The notes beneath the pieces were generated by a model. The model ran no database searches. It was not told where the DNA came from and worked only from the letters and a program-made list of their open reading frames with translations. The translations under genes were made by a program, and so were the position numbers. A DNA stretch of 64,000 nt. It comes from Crossiella sp. S99.2. Lineage in GTDB: Bacteria > Actinomycetota > Actinomycetes > Mycobacteriales > Pseudonocardiaceae. This document shows positions 1 to 9,897 of the stretch, one piece after another. Position 1 is the stretch's first letter; each line of letters begins with the position of its first letter. The stretch lies in NCBI RefSeq assembly GCF_023094165.1, contig NZ_JALMDK010000003.1, positions 682,001 to 746,000 of the forward strand, in the 5' to 3' direction.

Positions 1-2
1 AC

Positions 3-1478
3 GCCGCGGGTCCCGGTGCCGAGGAACTGTTGCCGCGCATGGATGATCCGGCAGGCGTGACCGCGGCCGTGCCGAAGCGCAAGCCGGTCTCACTGGTCAC
101 CCCCAAGGACGTCGAGGGCGCTCCCACCTTGCTGGCGGCCGATCCGAACGACCCGCCGCCGGACCCGGTCCCGGGCCTGCCCAAGAACAACCAGTTCAGG
201 CTCCGCGACCTGAACGACCTGGAGACCACCCCACCCGGCGACCGGGACAGCGATGAGGCGCTGAACTTCAAGAAGGCGATCAGCTCGCTCTACCAAGGCT
301 GGACTGGGTCCTTCGCCGGAGCCAGGGTGCCGGAACGCCCGCAGCTCGGCGTCACCGGCACCGCACAGTCCACTTTGGACAACATCCGATCGGACAGCAC
401 CGTGCTCAAGCGGTTGCAGGACTCGGTCAAGGTGCCCGGCCGGCTGACCGGCGAGACCCCGCGACTGACCGAGGCGCTGGCCTACCCTCGCATCGATCTG
501 CCCATGTACCAGGCCCTGCGCGACCTGGACGTGGAGGCGTTCGTGCCCAGCCTCGGGCTGGTGCCGCCGAACACGATCACCCTGCTGCTCACCGACCAGG
601 CCTACATCGAGGCGTTCATGGTCGGCCTCAACCACGAACTCGCCAGGGAACTGCTGTGGCGGGAGTACCCGACCGACCAGCGCGGCACCCCGTTCCGCCA
701 GTTCTGGACGCCGATCGGGCAGCCCGGCCAGTCCAGGGAGGCCACCTACGACATCAAGCCCATCCACCAGTGGCCGGCAACGGCCAAGCTGGGCGAGAAC
801 GACGCCAGGGACGCGGGACTCGGCCGCCCGCAGGAGGAGAACCTGGTCCTGGTCATCCGCGGCGAACTGCTCAAGAAGTACCCGAACGCGGCCATCTACG
901 CGCACAAGGCCCGCTGGCAACGGGATCCGGTCACCGGCGAGATCCTCAAGGACCAGGAACGCAAACCGGTGGACCTGGCCGACCCGAACCGGCCCAGCCC
1001 GGTCACCGAGATCCGGCTGCCGATCTATGAGGCCAAGGTGGAACCGGACCTGTACCTGCTGGGCTTCCCGCTCTCCGAGGCCGAGGCCGAAGGCCGCACC
1101 ACCGATCCCGGCGAGGACGGCTCCGGCTGGTTCTTCGTGATCAAGGAACGGCCCGGCGATCCGCGGTTCGGGCTGGACGAGACCAAGGCCGAGGACGTCG
1201 AGGTGTGGAACGACCTGTCCTGGCCGGACGTGGACAACGCCGTGCCGCCCAAGGGTTTCCTCAACCTGTCGGCCACCCCGACGGTGCCGCTGTCGGCGCA
1301 GCTCAGCGATGTGCGGGACGACGATGAGAAGGTGCCGCAACGCCTCGAAGACGTGCAGCTGCCCGCCTGGCACGCCGGGCTCAGCTCCGCCGAGTTCGCC
1401 TACATCCTCTTCCAGGCCCCGGTGCTGATGGCCGTACACGCTCAGGAGATGCTGCCCGATGACGACGCCACTCAGTAA
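3..1478 (+). CDS. Unknown protein 1 of a three-gene module (5' end open)
   Basis: The reading frame is open to the left edge, so the true start may lie outside the window. Inside it, a TTG at 30 preceded by GAGGAA, or an ATG at 39, could serve. I recognise no named domain. The N-terminal 60 residues or so are Pro/Asp-rich and look disordered. The strongest block is about residues 190-225 (counted from the TTG), with the core ELLWREYPTDQRGTPFRQFW, unusually rich in aromatic and charged residues. I recall this signature from uncharacterised bacterial proteins, but I cannot give it a function. There is no signal peptide or membrane segment. It overlaps the next gene by 20 bases, so the two are almost certainly cotranscribed and translationally coupled. 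The gene is surely real; its function is unknown. Confidence 0.8.
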   Translation, partial: AAGPGAEELLPRMDDPAGVTAAVPKRKPVSLVTPKDVEGAPTLLAADPNDPPPDPVPGLPKNNQFRLRDLNDLETTPPGDRDSDEALNFKKAISSLYQGWTGSFAGARVPERPQLGVTGTAQSTLDNIRSDSTVLKRLQDSVKVPGRLTGETPRLTEALAYPRIDLPMYQALRDLDVEAFVPSLGLVPPNTITLLLTDQAYIEAFMVGLNHELARELLWREYPTDQRGTPFRQFWTPIGQPGQSREATYDIKPIHQWPATAKLGENDARDAGLGRPQEENLVLVIRGELLKKYPNAAIYAHKARWQRDPVTGEILKDQERKPVDLADPNRPSPVTEIRLPIYEAKVEPDLYLLGFPLSEAEAEGRTTDPGEDGSGWFFVIKERPGDPRFGLDETKAEDVEVWNDLSWPDVDNAVPPKGFLNLSATPTVPLSAQLSDVRDDDEKVPQRLEDVQLPAWHAGLSSAEFAYILFQAPVLMAVHAQEMLPDDDATQ

Positions 1479-4400
1479 CCGGCACCCGGTCCTGCTCGGC
1501 CCGGTCCGCCTGGAAACCCGGTTCACCGCAACCGAACTGCTCATCCGGATCTACCCGGACGAATGGGCGGTGGACAAGTTCGAGCCCAAGGTCAGCCCGG
1601 CCGAACTCGACGCCCTGGACGCCTACTGGACCGCACTGTGGCGCGCGGGCAGCTCCGCGGTGGCCCAGCAGGCCGCCTGGCGCGAACTCGCCGGGCGGAT
1701 CCCGCCGGGCCGGGCCACCTGGCTGCTCACCGAACGCAAGCCCGCCAACGAAACCGAGCGCCCGAGCACCGCACCCGCCGGAGCGGTGGTGCTGCCGGTG
1801 GTCACCGCCACGCCGGTGCCCGCGCCCGACCGCCAGCCCACCATCACCTACTGGACCGCGATCTGGCTGGCGCACGGCGACCGGGAGAAGATCCAGGCGG
1901 CCGACCGCGCCCTGATCACCGCGGTCGGTTCCAGCCGGGCCAACACGATCCGGTCCCGGCGACCGTCCGGAGTGGACGGTGCCGAGCTGAGTCCGAACAA
2001 CACGGTGGTGGTGGCCTTCCTGGTGCTGGCCCCGTATCCGCCGGACAAGATCGCTGCCAAGTCCTGGACCACCCCGGCCACCGCGCGGCTGCTGCCGGAC
2101 CGGTTCACCGTGCTCGCCCTGGACGGCGACACCCAGATCTTCGAGCTGACCAGCGAACCGGTGCTCGGCCCGTTCGCGGTCAGCCCCGACCCCGGCGCCC
2201 AGGACAAACCGAAGATCAACGAAACCACCGGCGACCTGCACGTGCCGGACGCGCTGAAGTGGCTCACCAACTTCGAGGAGGCGCACCGACGCGGCCTGGG
2301 CGTGCGGATCGCGCGCAACGCGCGGATCGACGCCGGGATCCCGACCCTGCTGGTGTACGGCCTGCGCGAGAACCCGGACGCCGCGGGCACTGCCGCCGCC
2401 CTCACCCAGCAGCTGCAACGGCAACTGCGCAGCACCTCCGGGCTCAGCCTGCTGCCCCAGGGCACCCCGACCAACAACACCGAGCAACTCCCGGCCGGTC
2501 CCGGCGACCAGGCCGAGGCAGCCCGGCGCGCGGCGGGCGCCACCTTCGCCGCCGCCGACTGGAAGTCCACAAAGGACGGACCGCAACTCGCCGCACTGCT
2601 GGGTCTCGATCTGGCCCAGTTGCCCGGCCTGCCCGGCGCGGACGGCACCGACCAGCAGGAGGCCACGGCGGCCAACATCGCGCTGTGGCCCGCCACCTGG
2701 GGCAGTTTCCTGCGGCACACCCTGCACCCGCTGCTCGACGACGACGCGGTGGCCAAGACCAGGGAGTTCTTCGTCCGCAACGTCTCCGGCCGCGGCCCAC
2801 TGCCGGTGCTCAAGATCGGCCGCCAGCCCTACGGCATCGTGCCCACCACCGACTTCCGCGCGCTGAGCTGGCCTGCGGCCAACACTCACCGCCACGCACT
2901 CAAGAAGGTCCTGGACGCGGCGGCCGCCGACTGGGACCGGGTGGCCGCGGACAAAGTCCAGCACCTGCACAAGCCCGGCGGCGACCCACACCAGAAGCTC
3001 CTGGACATCCTGGCCTTGCACCCGGGTTCGGCCGAGTACCACCAGCGGTACGCGCAAAGCGTGGAAGACCTGTTCAACCGGGCCAACCTGGGCGCGGCCG
3101 GCGCGGGCATCCTGGACGCGTTGCGCCGCTTGCAGATGGCCCCGCCCATCCAGGCCCTGCTCACCAAACTTGGTGCCACCAACCCGGATCCGGACCTGCT
3201 ACGCCGCCTGTTCGTAGACAGCCAGCACCCGCTGCTGGCTCCGCTGGTCGATGACCGCCCACTGTCCGAAGTGGACCCGATCCGGGCCTACGACCTCGAG
3301 GGCCGCAACTACCTGGGCTGGCTGACCGCCAACGCCAAGACCGACCTGACCGCGATCCGCAACGAAACCGGCTTCGCCGGAACCGCACCGGCCGCGCTGC
3401 TGTACTACCTGGCCCGGCACGCCGTGCTACTCGGTTTCGCCGACGCCGCCCGCCGCCTGGCCATCCGCGCCGGGGTGGCCGACCCCAAAGACCTGGCCGA
3501 CCGGGACCCGTTGTTCGTGCACGTCAAGCACTTCACCACCGGAACCGGTGTGCTGGACAGCGAAAGCCGGTACCGCCGCCTGTACTCCAGCGATCCGCTG
3601 ATCACCGGCAGCACCGATATCACCGTGGCCAAACACATCAGCACCGTGCTGGCCACCAACCCCGACACCGCCGCGCTCAAGGAACAACTCGACGCGGTGG
3701 AAGTCCTCGCGGCCGCCCCGACCGCCCGGTTGGAACGGGTGCTGGCCGAACACCTGGACCTGGCCACCTACCGCCTGGACGCCTGGCGGCTCGGCCTGGC
3801 CACCGAACGCCTCACCGAACTGCGCGCCCAGCCCGGGGCCGCACAGGGCATCCACCTGGGCGCCTACGGCTGGCTGGAAAACGTCAAACCCGACCTGTCG
3901 CCGACCGACAACGGCGGCTACATCCACACCCCGTCCCCGGCGCAGGCCCGCACCGCCGCGGTGCTGCGCTCGGGCTACCTGGCCAACCGCACCACCGAAC
4001 GCGGCGAGTTCGCGGTCAACCTCAGCTCCGACCGGGTCCGGGTCGCCCTGGAACTCCTGGACGGCCTGCGCCAGGGCCAATCCCTGGGCGCACTGCTGGG
4101 CTACCGGTTCGAACGCGGCCTGCACGAGGGCCACCCCGAACGCGAACTGGACAAGTACCTCGCATCACTGCGCGCGGCCTTCCCGTTGCGCTTCGGCAAG
4201 CTCGACGAGCCGACGACCGGCGCGCCGCCGGAGTTCGCCGAGCACGAGGCCCGGGTGGTCGTGGACGGCCTGGAACTGCACCGCACCGTCACCAGGGCCA
4301 CCAACCCAGCGCACCGGGTCTACCCTTTCGGCAAGACCGGCCTGCCGCCGAATCCGCCGCGAGAAGACCTGATCGCGATCCACGCCGAGGTGGAGAACCT

Positions 4401-6594
4401 GCGCAACCTGCACGACGCGCTGGCCGACCTCGCGGTGGCCGAAGGCACCCACCAGGCCCTGCTCGGCAACCACGAACGCGCCGCCGCCACCCTGGACGCC
4501 TACGCCAAGGCCGGTTTCCCGCCCGAGCCCGCGATCGTGGAAACCCCGCGCAGCGGCACCACGCTGACCCACCGGTTCGCCCTGCAACTGCGGGCCGGCC
4601 TGTCCCCCGGCCTGTCCGCCACCCCGCGCGCCCAGGCCGAACCCGCGGTCAACGACTGGCTGCCGCACCTGCTGCCCCGGGCGGACAACCTGGTCGCCCA
4701 GGTCACCTGGTTCGACCCGATCCGCAAGCGGAACGACAGCCGCGCGGTGTCCATGGGCGACCTCGGCCTGCAACCCATCGATCTACTGTGGACAGTCCGC
4801 CCGGTCGGCGAGACGGCCACCCAATCCGAGCTGGAGGACCGGATCCTGGGTGCGGTGTTCAAGGCGGACACCCCGCGCCCGGACGTCCGGCCGAAGATCG
4901 AGTTCACCACCCGGGTCAACGGCCGGATCACCTTCTTCGAGCTGTCCCCGCTGATCAACGCGCTGCGCACGCTGCTCACCACGGCCCGCCCGGTCCGGCC
5001 CACCGACCTGGTGCCCGGCGCGGGCGTGGCCACCGTGGACCGCGCCGCCGACGCCGCGATCAGCATCCCGCGGGACCGCCCGGCCGCGGTGCGCAAGGCC
5101 CTGGGCGCCCTGCTCACCAGCACCACCACCTACGGCACCGACCTCGGCGCGCTCTACCCACCCGCCGGGCCGAAAACCGCCGACCTGCTCAAGAACATCG
5201 ACACCTTCCTCATCCGCTACGCCGACCTGATCGGCACCGCGGGCCGGTTCGGCCTGGTGCGCAGTGGCTGGGGCGAGCTGACGCTGTGGCGCGGCACGCT
5301 GTTCGCCGAACTGCTCACCGCCCTGGACGGCACCGCCAAACGCCTGGACCTGGTGCTCAAGGAAGCCGACGCGCTGATCACCAAGTACGACGGACTGCCG
5401 GCCACGGCCACCGACGAGGAACGATTCCGGTTGCTGGAACAGGCCGAACGCCTGCTCAGCACCACCATCACCAGCCCTCGCCCCGATCGGCCGCGCACCC
5501 TGCGCACCACCGTGGGCAACCGCCGCGGCACCTTCAAGTCCACAATGGACGCCATCGCGCGCACCGCGAACACCACCAAGGTCACTCTCAGCGGCCTGTT
5601 CGCCGAGATCGCCGCCCTGCCACCGCTGTCCGCGATCGACCCGGTGGGCTTGGACCTGACCCCGTTCCAGCAACGGGTGGTGGACTTCGGCCGCGACCTC
5701 CTGGGCAGAGCCGCCCAACTGAAGAAGGACATCGAGGATCGAACCGGCTTGGCGGACAAGGCTTTGCTGGCCTACGACGCCGCGATCACCGGACCGGACA
5801 AGGTCACCGCCGCCACCGACGCGCTCAAGGCCATGCTCGGCGAGGACGTCCTGGTGGTGCCCGAATTCACCCCGTCCGACGACCTGGTCGACCAGTGGCG
5901 GGACGCCCACTTCGACAGCCGCGAACTCCTCGAACACCTGGAAGCCCGGCGTTTCCCGGTGGACGACTGGCTGCACGGCGTGGCCAGGGTGCGCGAACAG
6001 CCCCGCCGCTGGGAAAAGGCGATCGCCCTGGGCGATGTGCTGTTCAGCGGCCCCGGCCTGCTCGGCATGGCGCCCTGGCGGGAACCCGCGCTCACCCCGA
6101 TCCAACTGCCCTACCGGGAAAACGACTCCTGGCTGGCTCTGGAGTTCAAAAGGGACAGTGCGGGCAAGCCGGTGCCGATCACCGAGGACAAGGTGCTCTA
6201 CACCGCGCACTACGCCACCGGCGCGCTGCTCGGCCAGACCAGGGCCGGACTGCTGCTGGACGAGTGGACCGAGGTGATCCCGGCCGAGACCGAGACCACC
6301 GGCATCGCCGTGCACTACGACGGCCCCGATTCCGAGCCACCGCAGGCCATGCTGCTCGTCGCGCCGCCGGTGGTCACCGACCCGCCGCAGAACTGGCAGC
6401 GGGCGCATCTGGTCAACGCCATCCGGGACACCTTCGCCCTGGCCCGCAGCCGGGCGGTGGAACCCGCCCAGCTCGACGACACCGCGTACGCGCAGCTGCT
6501 GCCAGCCACCGTGATGTCCGCGACCCGGCAGCAAATCACCATCAGCACCGATCTCGCGCTCGCCAACCTGCGCTGGAAGGCCGACCATGACTGA
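1459..6594 (+). CDS. Giant unknown protein 2 of the three-gene module (1711 residues)
   Basis: The ATG at 1459 lies inside the end of the preceding gene, with an AGGAG about 10 bases upstream. The protein is a very long soluble polypeptide with no signal peptide, membrane segment, P-loop or catalytic motif that I can name. The N-terminus (HPVLLGPVRLETRF, then LLIRIYPDEWAVD) looks like a compact folded start domain. A conserved-looking block LKIGRQPYGIVPTTDF sits near residues 450-465. Near residues 1601-1640 there is LLDEWTEVIP, then ETTGIAVHYDGPDSEPPQAM. Long Ala/Leu/Glu/Arg-rich stretches in between suggest helical or scaffold-like structure. It overlaps the following gene by 8 bases. Size and architecture suggest a structural or scaffold role, but that is inference only. 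Confidence 0.85.
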   Translation: MTTPLSNRHPVLLGPVRLETRFTATELLIRIYPDEWAVDKFEPKVSPAELDALDAYWTALWRAGSSAVAQQAAWRELAGRIPPGRATWLLTERKPANETERPSTAPAGAVVLPVVTATPVPAPDRQPTITYWTAIWLAHGDREKIQAADRALITAVGSSRANTIRSRRPSGVDGAELSPNNTVVVAFLVLAPYPPDKIAAKSWTTPATARLLPDRFTVLALDGDTQIFELTSEPVLGPFAVSPDPGAQDKPKINETTGDLHVPDALKWLTNFEEAHRRGLGVRIARNARIDAGIPTLLVYGLRENPDAAGTAAALTQQLQRQLRSTSGLSLLPQGTPTNNTEQLPAGPGDQAEAARRAAGATFAAADWKSTKDGPQLAALLGLDLAQLPGLPGADGTDQQEATAANIALWPATWGSFLRHTLHPLLDDDAVAKTREFFVRNVSGRGPLPVLKIGRQPYGIVPTTDFRALSWPAANTHRHALKKVLDAAAADWDRVAADKVQHLHKPGGDPHQKLLDILALHPGSAEYHQRYAQSVEDLFNRANLGAAGAGILDALRRLQMAPPIQALLTKLGATNPDPDLLRRLFVDSQHPLLAPLVDDRPLSEVDPIRAYDLEGRNYLGWLTANAKTDLTAIRNETGFAGTAPAALLYYLARHAVLLGFADAARRLAIRAGVADPKDLADRDPLFVHVKHFTTGTGVLDSESRYRRLYSSDPLITGSTDITVAKHISTVLATNPDTAALKEQLDAVEVLAAAPTARLERVLAEHLDLATYRLDAWRLGLATERLTELRAQPGAAQGIHLGAYGWLENVKPDLSPTDNGGYIHTPSPAQARTAAVLRSGYLANRTTERGEFAVNLSSDRVRVALELLDGLRQGQSLGALLGYRFERGLHEGHPERELDKYLASLRAAFPLRFGKLDEPTTGAPPEFAEHEARVVVDGLELHRTVTRATNPAHRVYPFGKTGLPPNPPREDLIAIHAEVENLRNLHDALADLAVAEGTHQALLGNHERAAATLDAYAKAGFPPEPAIVETPRSGTTLTHRFALQLRAGLSPGLSATPRAQAEPAVNDWLPHLLPRADNLVAQVTWFDPIRKRNDSRAVSMGDLGLQPIDLLWTVRPVGETATQSELEDRILGAVFKADTPRPDVRPKIEFTTRVNGRITFFELSPLINALRTLLTTARPVRPTDLVPGAGVATVDRAADAAISIPRDRPAAVRKALGALLTSTTTYGTDLGALYPPAGPKTADLLKNIDTFLIRYADLIGTAGRFGLVRSGWGELTLWRGTLFAELLTALDGTAKRLDLVLKEADALITKYDGLPATATDEERFRLLEQAERLLSTTITSPRPDRPRTLRTTVGNRRGTFKSTMDAIARTANTTKVTLSGLFAEIAALPPLSAIDPVGLDLTPFQQRVVDFGRDLLGRAAQLKKDIEDRTGLADKALLAYDAAITGPDKVTAATDALKAMLGEDVLVVPEFTPSDDLVDQWRDAHFDSRELLEHLEARRFPVDDWLHGVARVREQPRRWEKAIALGDVLFSGPGLLGMAPWREPALTPIQLPYRENDSWLALEFKRDSAGKPVPITEDKVLYTAHYATGALLGQTRAGLLLDEWTEVIPAETETTGIAVHYDGPDSEPPQAMLLVAPPVVTDPPQNWQRAHLVNAIRDTFALARSRAVEPAQLDDTAYAQLLPATVMSATRQQITISTDLALANLRWKADHD

Positions 6595-8470
6595 ACCCGT
6601 GCCGTTCGACTTCCCGCGCGACCTCACCTCCCGCACCGAACCCACCGTCGGCGTGTGGAACCGCCTGGAAGGCCGCCCGCGCACCACCGACTTCGACCGG
6701 GCGCTGCGCGCGGAGATCCGCGATCCGCTGTGGCTGCTCACCCGGCAGTGGCAACTCGGCGAGTTCCAGGCCTCCGACGGCGGCTCCCCGGTCACCGCCT
6801 CCTACACCGTGCAGGCATCGAGTGTGAGCCGGTTCAAGCCGTTCGACGGCAACCCGGTGGAACTGCCGCCGGAACAACCACTGCCGGTGGAAGCACTGGC
6901 CGAACGACGCGCGCTGCGCTTCACCTCGGGCACCGAACGGGTCTCCTTCGACCTGCGCCTGGCCATCGGCCGCCGCTGGTTCAAACTGCTCGCCACCCTG
7001 CCGCTGGGACTGGGCGAACTGCTCGCCTCCTTCCGGGCGCAGTACATCAAACGCTACCCGATCGCGTTGCCGGATCCGTTGCAGGACAAGGACAGTCCAC
7101 GCCTGGCCCACCCCGAGGTGTGGGCCAGCATGCAGGCCATGGCCGGGCGCTACCTGGACGGCTACCAGCTCTACGACCACATCAAGTACCGCGGCGGCAC
7201 CGCCTACGACGGCATCGAGGAACTACTCGGCCTCGCCCTGCACAAACAGGCCATCATCCGGCTGGGCCTGGAACTGCGGGACTGGTTCGACACGCTCATC
7301 CAGCAGCCCGCCAACATCCAGCCCGAGCTGAAGCCCACCGGCGAGGACGCCTGGGACGGCAGGCATCTGGAGCACAACTTCGCCGTCGGCACCACCCTGC
7401 CCGGTGGTCAGCAGAAGACTCTCACCGCCCGCGAATACCCCGGCGGCACCCTGGACTGGCACGCCTTCTCCGTGGACGCCAACCTCCCGCTCGGCGGCAC
7501 CCGACCGCCACAACCCTTCCGCCGCACCGTGTTCCCGGCCCCGGTGCGCTACGCCGGGATGCCGCTGCCCCGCTGGTGGGCGGTGGAGGACGGGCGCACC
7601 AACTTCGCCGCGGTCACCCCGGACAGCACCGACCTGGCCCGGCTGATCTTCCTGGAATTCGCCCTGGTCTACGGCAACGACTGGTACCAGCTGCCCTGCG
7701 ACCTGCCAGCCGGATCCCTGGCCACGCTGGAAAACGTCACCGTCACCGACACGTTCGGCATTGCCACGGTGGTCGAGCCCGCCAACGCCGGCCCGGACGA
7801 GGACTGGCGGCGCTGGTCCATGTTCAGCCTGGACACCCTCGGCGCCGACCCGGTGGCCGCCGACACCAGCCTGCTACTGCCCGCCAGCGTGCCCAAGATC
7901 GCCGAAGGCCCGGCCCTGGAAGAGGTGGTGCTGCTGCGGGATGAGAACGCGAACCTGGTGTGGGGCGTGGAACAGACCGTGCGGATGGCCACCGGCGAAC
8001 CCCGCCGCGGCAGCGAGATCGCCGCTGAATCCGTGGCCTGGCGGCAACGCCACCAACCCACCCAGCCGCCGGGACCACCACTCGCCCCGGTGTCCTACGA
8101 GGTGATGAACACCGTGCCGGAGCACTGGATCCCGTTCGTGCCAGTGCATCAGGACAACACCCGCCGCTCCATCCACCTGCAACGGGCCGCCCTGCCCAGC
8201 GCGATCCGCCAGGCCGACCCGGCCCAGCCGCGCGCGGTGGTGCGCCCGCGCACCGACCTGTTGCGCGAGGGCCTGGACCGGGGTGAGCCGTACTTCGTGA
8301 ACGAGGAGGAGGTCACCCAGACCGGCACCCGGCTCGCATTGTCCTTCCAGCGCACCCGCTGGCGGGACGGGCGGGTGGTGGTGTGGCTGGGGGTGCGGCG
8401 GGGCACCGGGCGCGGTCAGGGGTCCAGCGGGTTGCGGTTCGACTCGGTGATCGACAGCCCGGCGCCTTAG
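6587..8470 (+). CDS. Unknown protein 3 of the three-gene module (627 residues)
   Basis: The ATG at 6587 overlaps the previous stop codon and has GAAGG 6 bases upstream. Near the N-terminus (about residues 24-65) is the striking block GVWNRLEGRPRTTDFDRALR, followed by RDPLWLLTRQWQLGEFQASD. A second block near residues 320-345 reads YAGMPLPRWWAVEDGRTNFA, followed by an EFALVYGNDWYQLP segment and VTDTFG. These Trp-rich motifs recur in uncharacterised proteins of several bacterial phyla as far as I recall, with no assigned activity. There is no signal peptide or transmembrane helix. It is the last gene of the module; the next gene converges on it after 62 bases in which I see nothing. Confidence 0.85.
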   Translation: MTEPVPFDFPRDLTSRTEPTVGVWNRLEGRPRTTDFDRALRAEIRDPLWLLTRQWQLGEFQASDGGSPVTASYTVQASSVSRFKPFDGNPVELPPEQPLPVEALAERRALRFTSGTERVSFDLRLAIGRRWFKLLATLPLGLGELLASFRAQYIKRYPIALPDPLQDKDSPRLAHPEVWASMQAMAGRYLDGYQLYDHIKYRGGTAYDGIEELLGLALHKQAIIRLGLELRDWFDTLIQQPANIQPELKPTGEDAWDGRHLEHNFAVGTTLPGGQQKTLTAREYPGGTLDWHAFSVDANLPLGGTRPPQPFRRTVFPAPVRYAGMPLPRWWAVEDGRTNFAAVTPDSTDLARLIFLEFALVYGNDWYQLPCDLPAGSLATLENVTVTDTFGIATVVEPANAGPDEDWRRWSMFSLDTLGADPVAADTSLLLPASVPKIAEGPALEEVVLLRDENANLVWGVEQTVRMATGEPRRGSEIAAESVAWRQRHQPTQPPGPPLAPVSYEVMNTVPEHWIPFVPVHQDNTRRSIHLQRAALPSAIRQADPAQPRAVVRPRTDLLREGLDRGEPYFVNEEEVTQTGTRLALSFQRTRWRDGRVVVWLGVRRGTGRGQGSSGLRFDSVIDSPAP

Positions 8471-8532
8471 CAGTCCTGGCAGATTGGGTTGTTCTTGAGC
8501 CGACGTCAGCAGTGGCCTTCCACATCAGGTCC

Positions 8533-9897
8533 TCATGGAGACAGGGTTTCCAGCGGGCGGCGGGCGGTTTCCACGCCGTAGAGGGCGACGGTGAGCGCGC
8601 CGAGGACGCTGGCCACGGCCAGCACGGCGAACACCGGGGTGATGCCGCCGCCGGTGCCGACCGCCAGGCCGGTGATGATCGGGCCGGTGATGACGCCGAG
8701 GCGGGCGAACACGCCACCGATGCTCGCGCCCGCCGCGCGCGATCGGGTGGGGTACAGCTCGGGGCCGTAGAGGTTGAGTGCCAGGTTGACCGCGAAGACG
8801 AAGAACGCGGCGGTGGAGACGAACAGCAGCACGCCCAGGCCGGTCGCCGGTGCGACCAGCGCGGCCGCCGTGAGCACCACCGCCCCGCCGGACAATCCCG
8901 TGATCAGACCGGCTCGTCTGCCCACCCGGTCGACGGAGACGGCGATCAGGATGCTGCCGGCGAACCCGGCGACAGTGGTGATCATGCTGTAGGTGAGCGA
9001 GGTGCCCACGTCCAGGTGGAAGACGCTGGTGTAGATCGTGGGCAGCCAGGAGGTGAGGCCGTAGTTCACCAGGAACGAGACGAACCACAGCACCGAGACC
9101 ACGACCGTGCGGCGCAGATACCTGCCCCGGAACAGATCCAGCACGCTCGCGGAATCACCGGCGCTGACCGGCGGCGCCGGCGCCGCCGCGGGATCGGGCA
9201 GCGGGCCGAACTGCCTGCGCGCCGACGCCTCGAACCGGTCCACGACCGCCTCGGCCTCCTGGTGGCGGCCTCGGGCGGCCAGCCACCGGGGCGATTCGGG
9301 CACCGTCCGCAACGCGATCGCCAGCAGCACCGGCAGCGCGCCCACCGCGAACAGGACCCGCCAGCCGAAGACGGGCACCACCCAGGCGGAGACCAGCGAG
9401 GCGGCCGCGAGCCCCGCCACGAAAGCCAGTTCGTAGACGAGCACGAACCTGCCGCGCGAGCGCGGGCCGATGATCTCGCTGATGTAGGTGGCGGCCACCA
9501 GCACCTCGCCGCCGATGCCGATGCCCTGCAGGAATCTGGCTGCCTGCAACCATTCGATGCCCGGCGCGAGCGCGGCGAACAGGCTGCTCAGGGAGTACAG
9601 CAGCAGGCACCACAGCACCACCGGCACCCGGCCGAAGCGGTCGGCCAGCCTGCCGGTGAGCAGCGCGCCGAGCAGCATGCCGACCGAGCCGACGGTGATG
9701 GTGAACGTGGTCGCGACCGCGCCCAGGTGGTACTCGGACCGCAGGGCGGGCAAGGCGTAGGCGATGAGCAGCTGGTCGAAGCCGTCGAAGAAGGTGACCG
9801 CGCCGATCACCAGCCGCGCCCGGACGGTCAGCCTGGACACCGGCAGCCGGTCGATGCGCGCCGCGATCAGCGCGCCGTGGTTGACCGTACTGGTCAT
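8533..9897 (-). CDS. MFS transporter, sugar/aromatic-acid porter type
   Basis: A 454-residue major facilitator with about 12 hydrophobic helices. The loop 2-3 motif GRLADRFGRVP and PESPRWLAARGR at the end of the sixth helix are typical of the sugar-porter and aromatic-acid:H+ symporter branches. The N-terminal FFDGFDQLLIAYALP segment also fits the latter. Its ATG overlaps the stop of the upstream FAD monooxygenase gene (ATGA), so the two are translationally coupled. The pair probably imports and hydroxylates the same, possibly aromatic, substrate, or exports the oxidised product. The substrate cannot be read from sequence. Confidence 0.9.
   Translation of the reverse strand: MTSTVNHGALIAARIDRLPVSRLTVRARLVIGAVTFFDGFDQLLIAYALPALRSEYHLGAVATTFTITVGSVGMLLGALLTGRLADRFGRVPVVLWCLLLYSLSSLFAALAPGIEWLQAARFLQGIGIGGEVLVAATYISEIIGPRSRGRFVLVYELAFVAGLAAASLVSAWVVPVFGWRVLFAVGALPVLLAIALRTVPESPRWLAARGRHQEAEAVVDRFEASARRQFGPLPDPAAAPAPPVSAGDSASVLDLFRGRYLRRTVVVSVLWFVSFLVNYGLTSWLPTIYTSVFHLDVGTSLTYSMITTVAGFAGSILIAVSVDRVGRRAGLITGLSGGAVVLTAAALVAPATGLGVLLFVSTAAFFVFAVNLALNLYGPELYPTRSRAAGASIGGVFARLGVITGPIITGLAVGTGGGITPVFAVLAVASVLGALTVALYGVETARRPLETLSP

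Noticed and set aside
1381..6795. Long open frames on both strands within the giant gene 2, for example 4783-6795 on the minus strand
   Set aside because: These are shadows caused by high GC and strong third-position bias; they are Gly/Arg/Ala-rich with no recognisable motifs.
3..8470. Calling the three-gene module a contractile injection system or phage tail
   Set aside because: I see no sheath, tube, baseplate, LysM spike or AAA+ gene of such systems in the window. The idea would need the sequence to the left.
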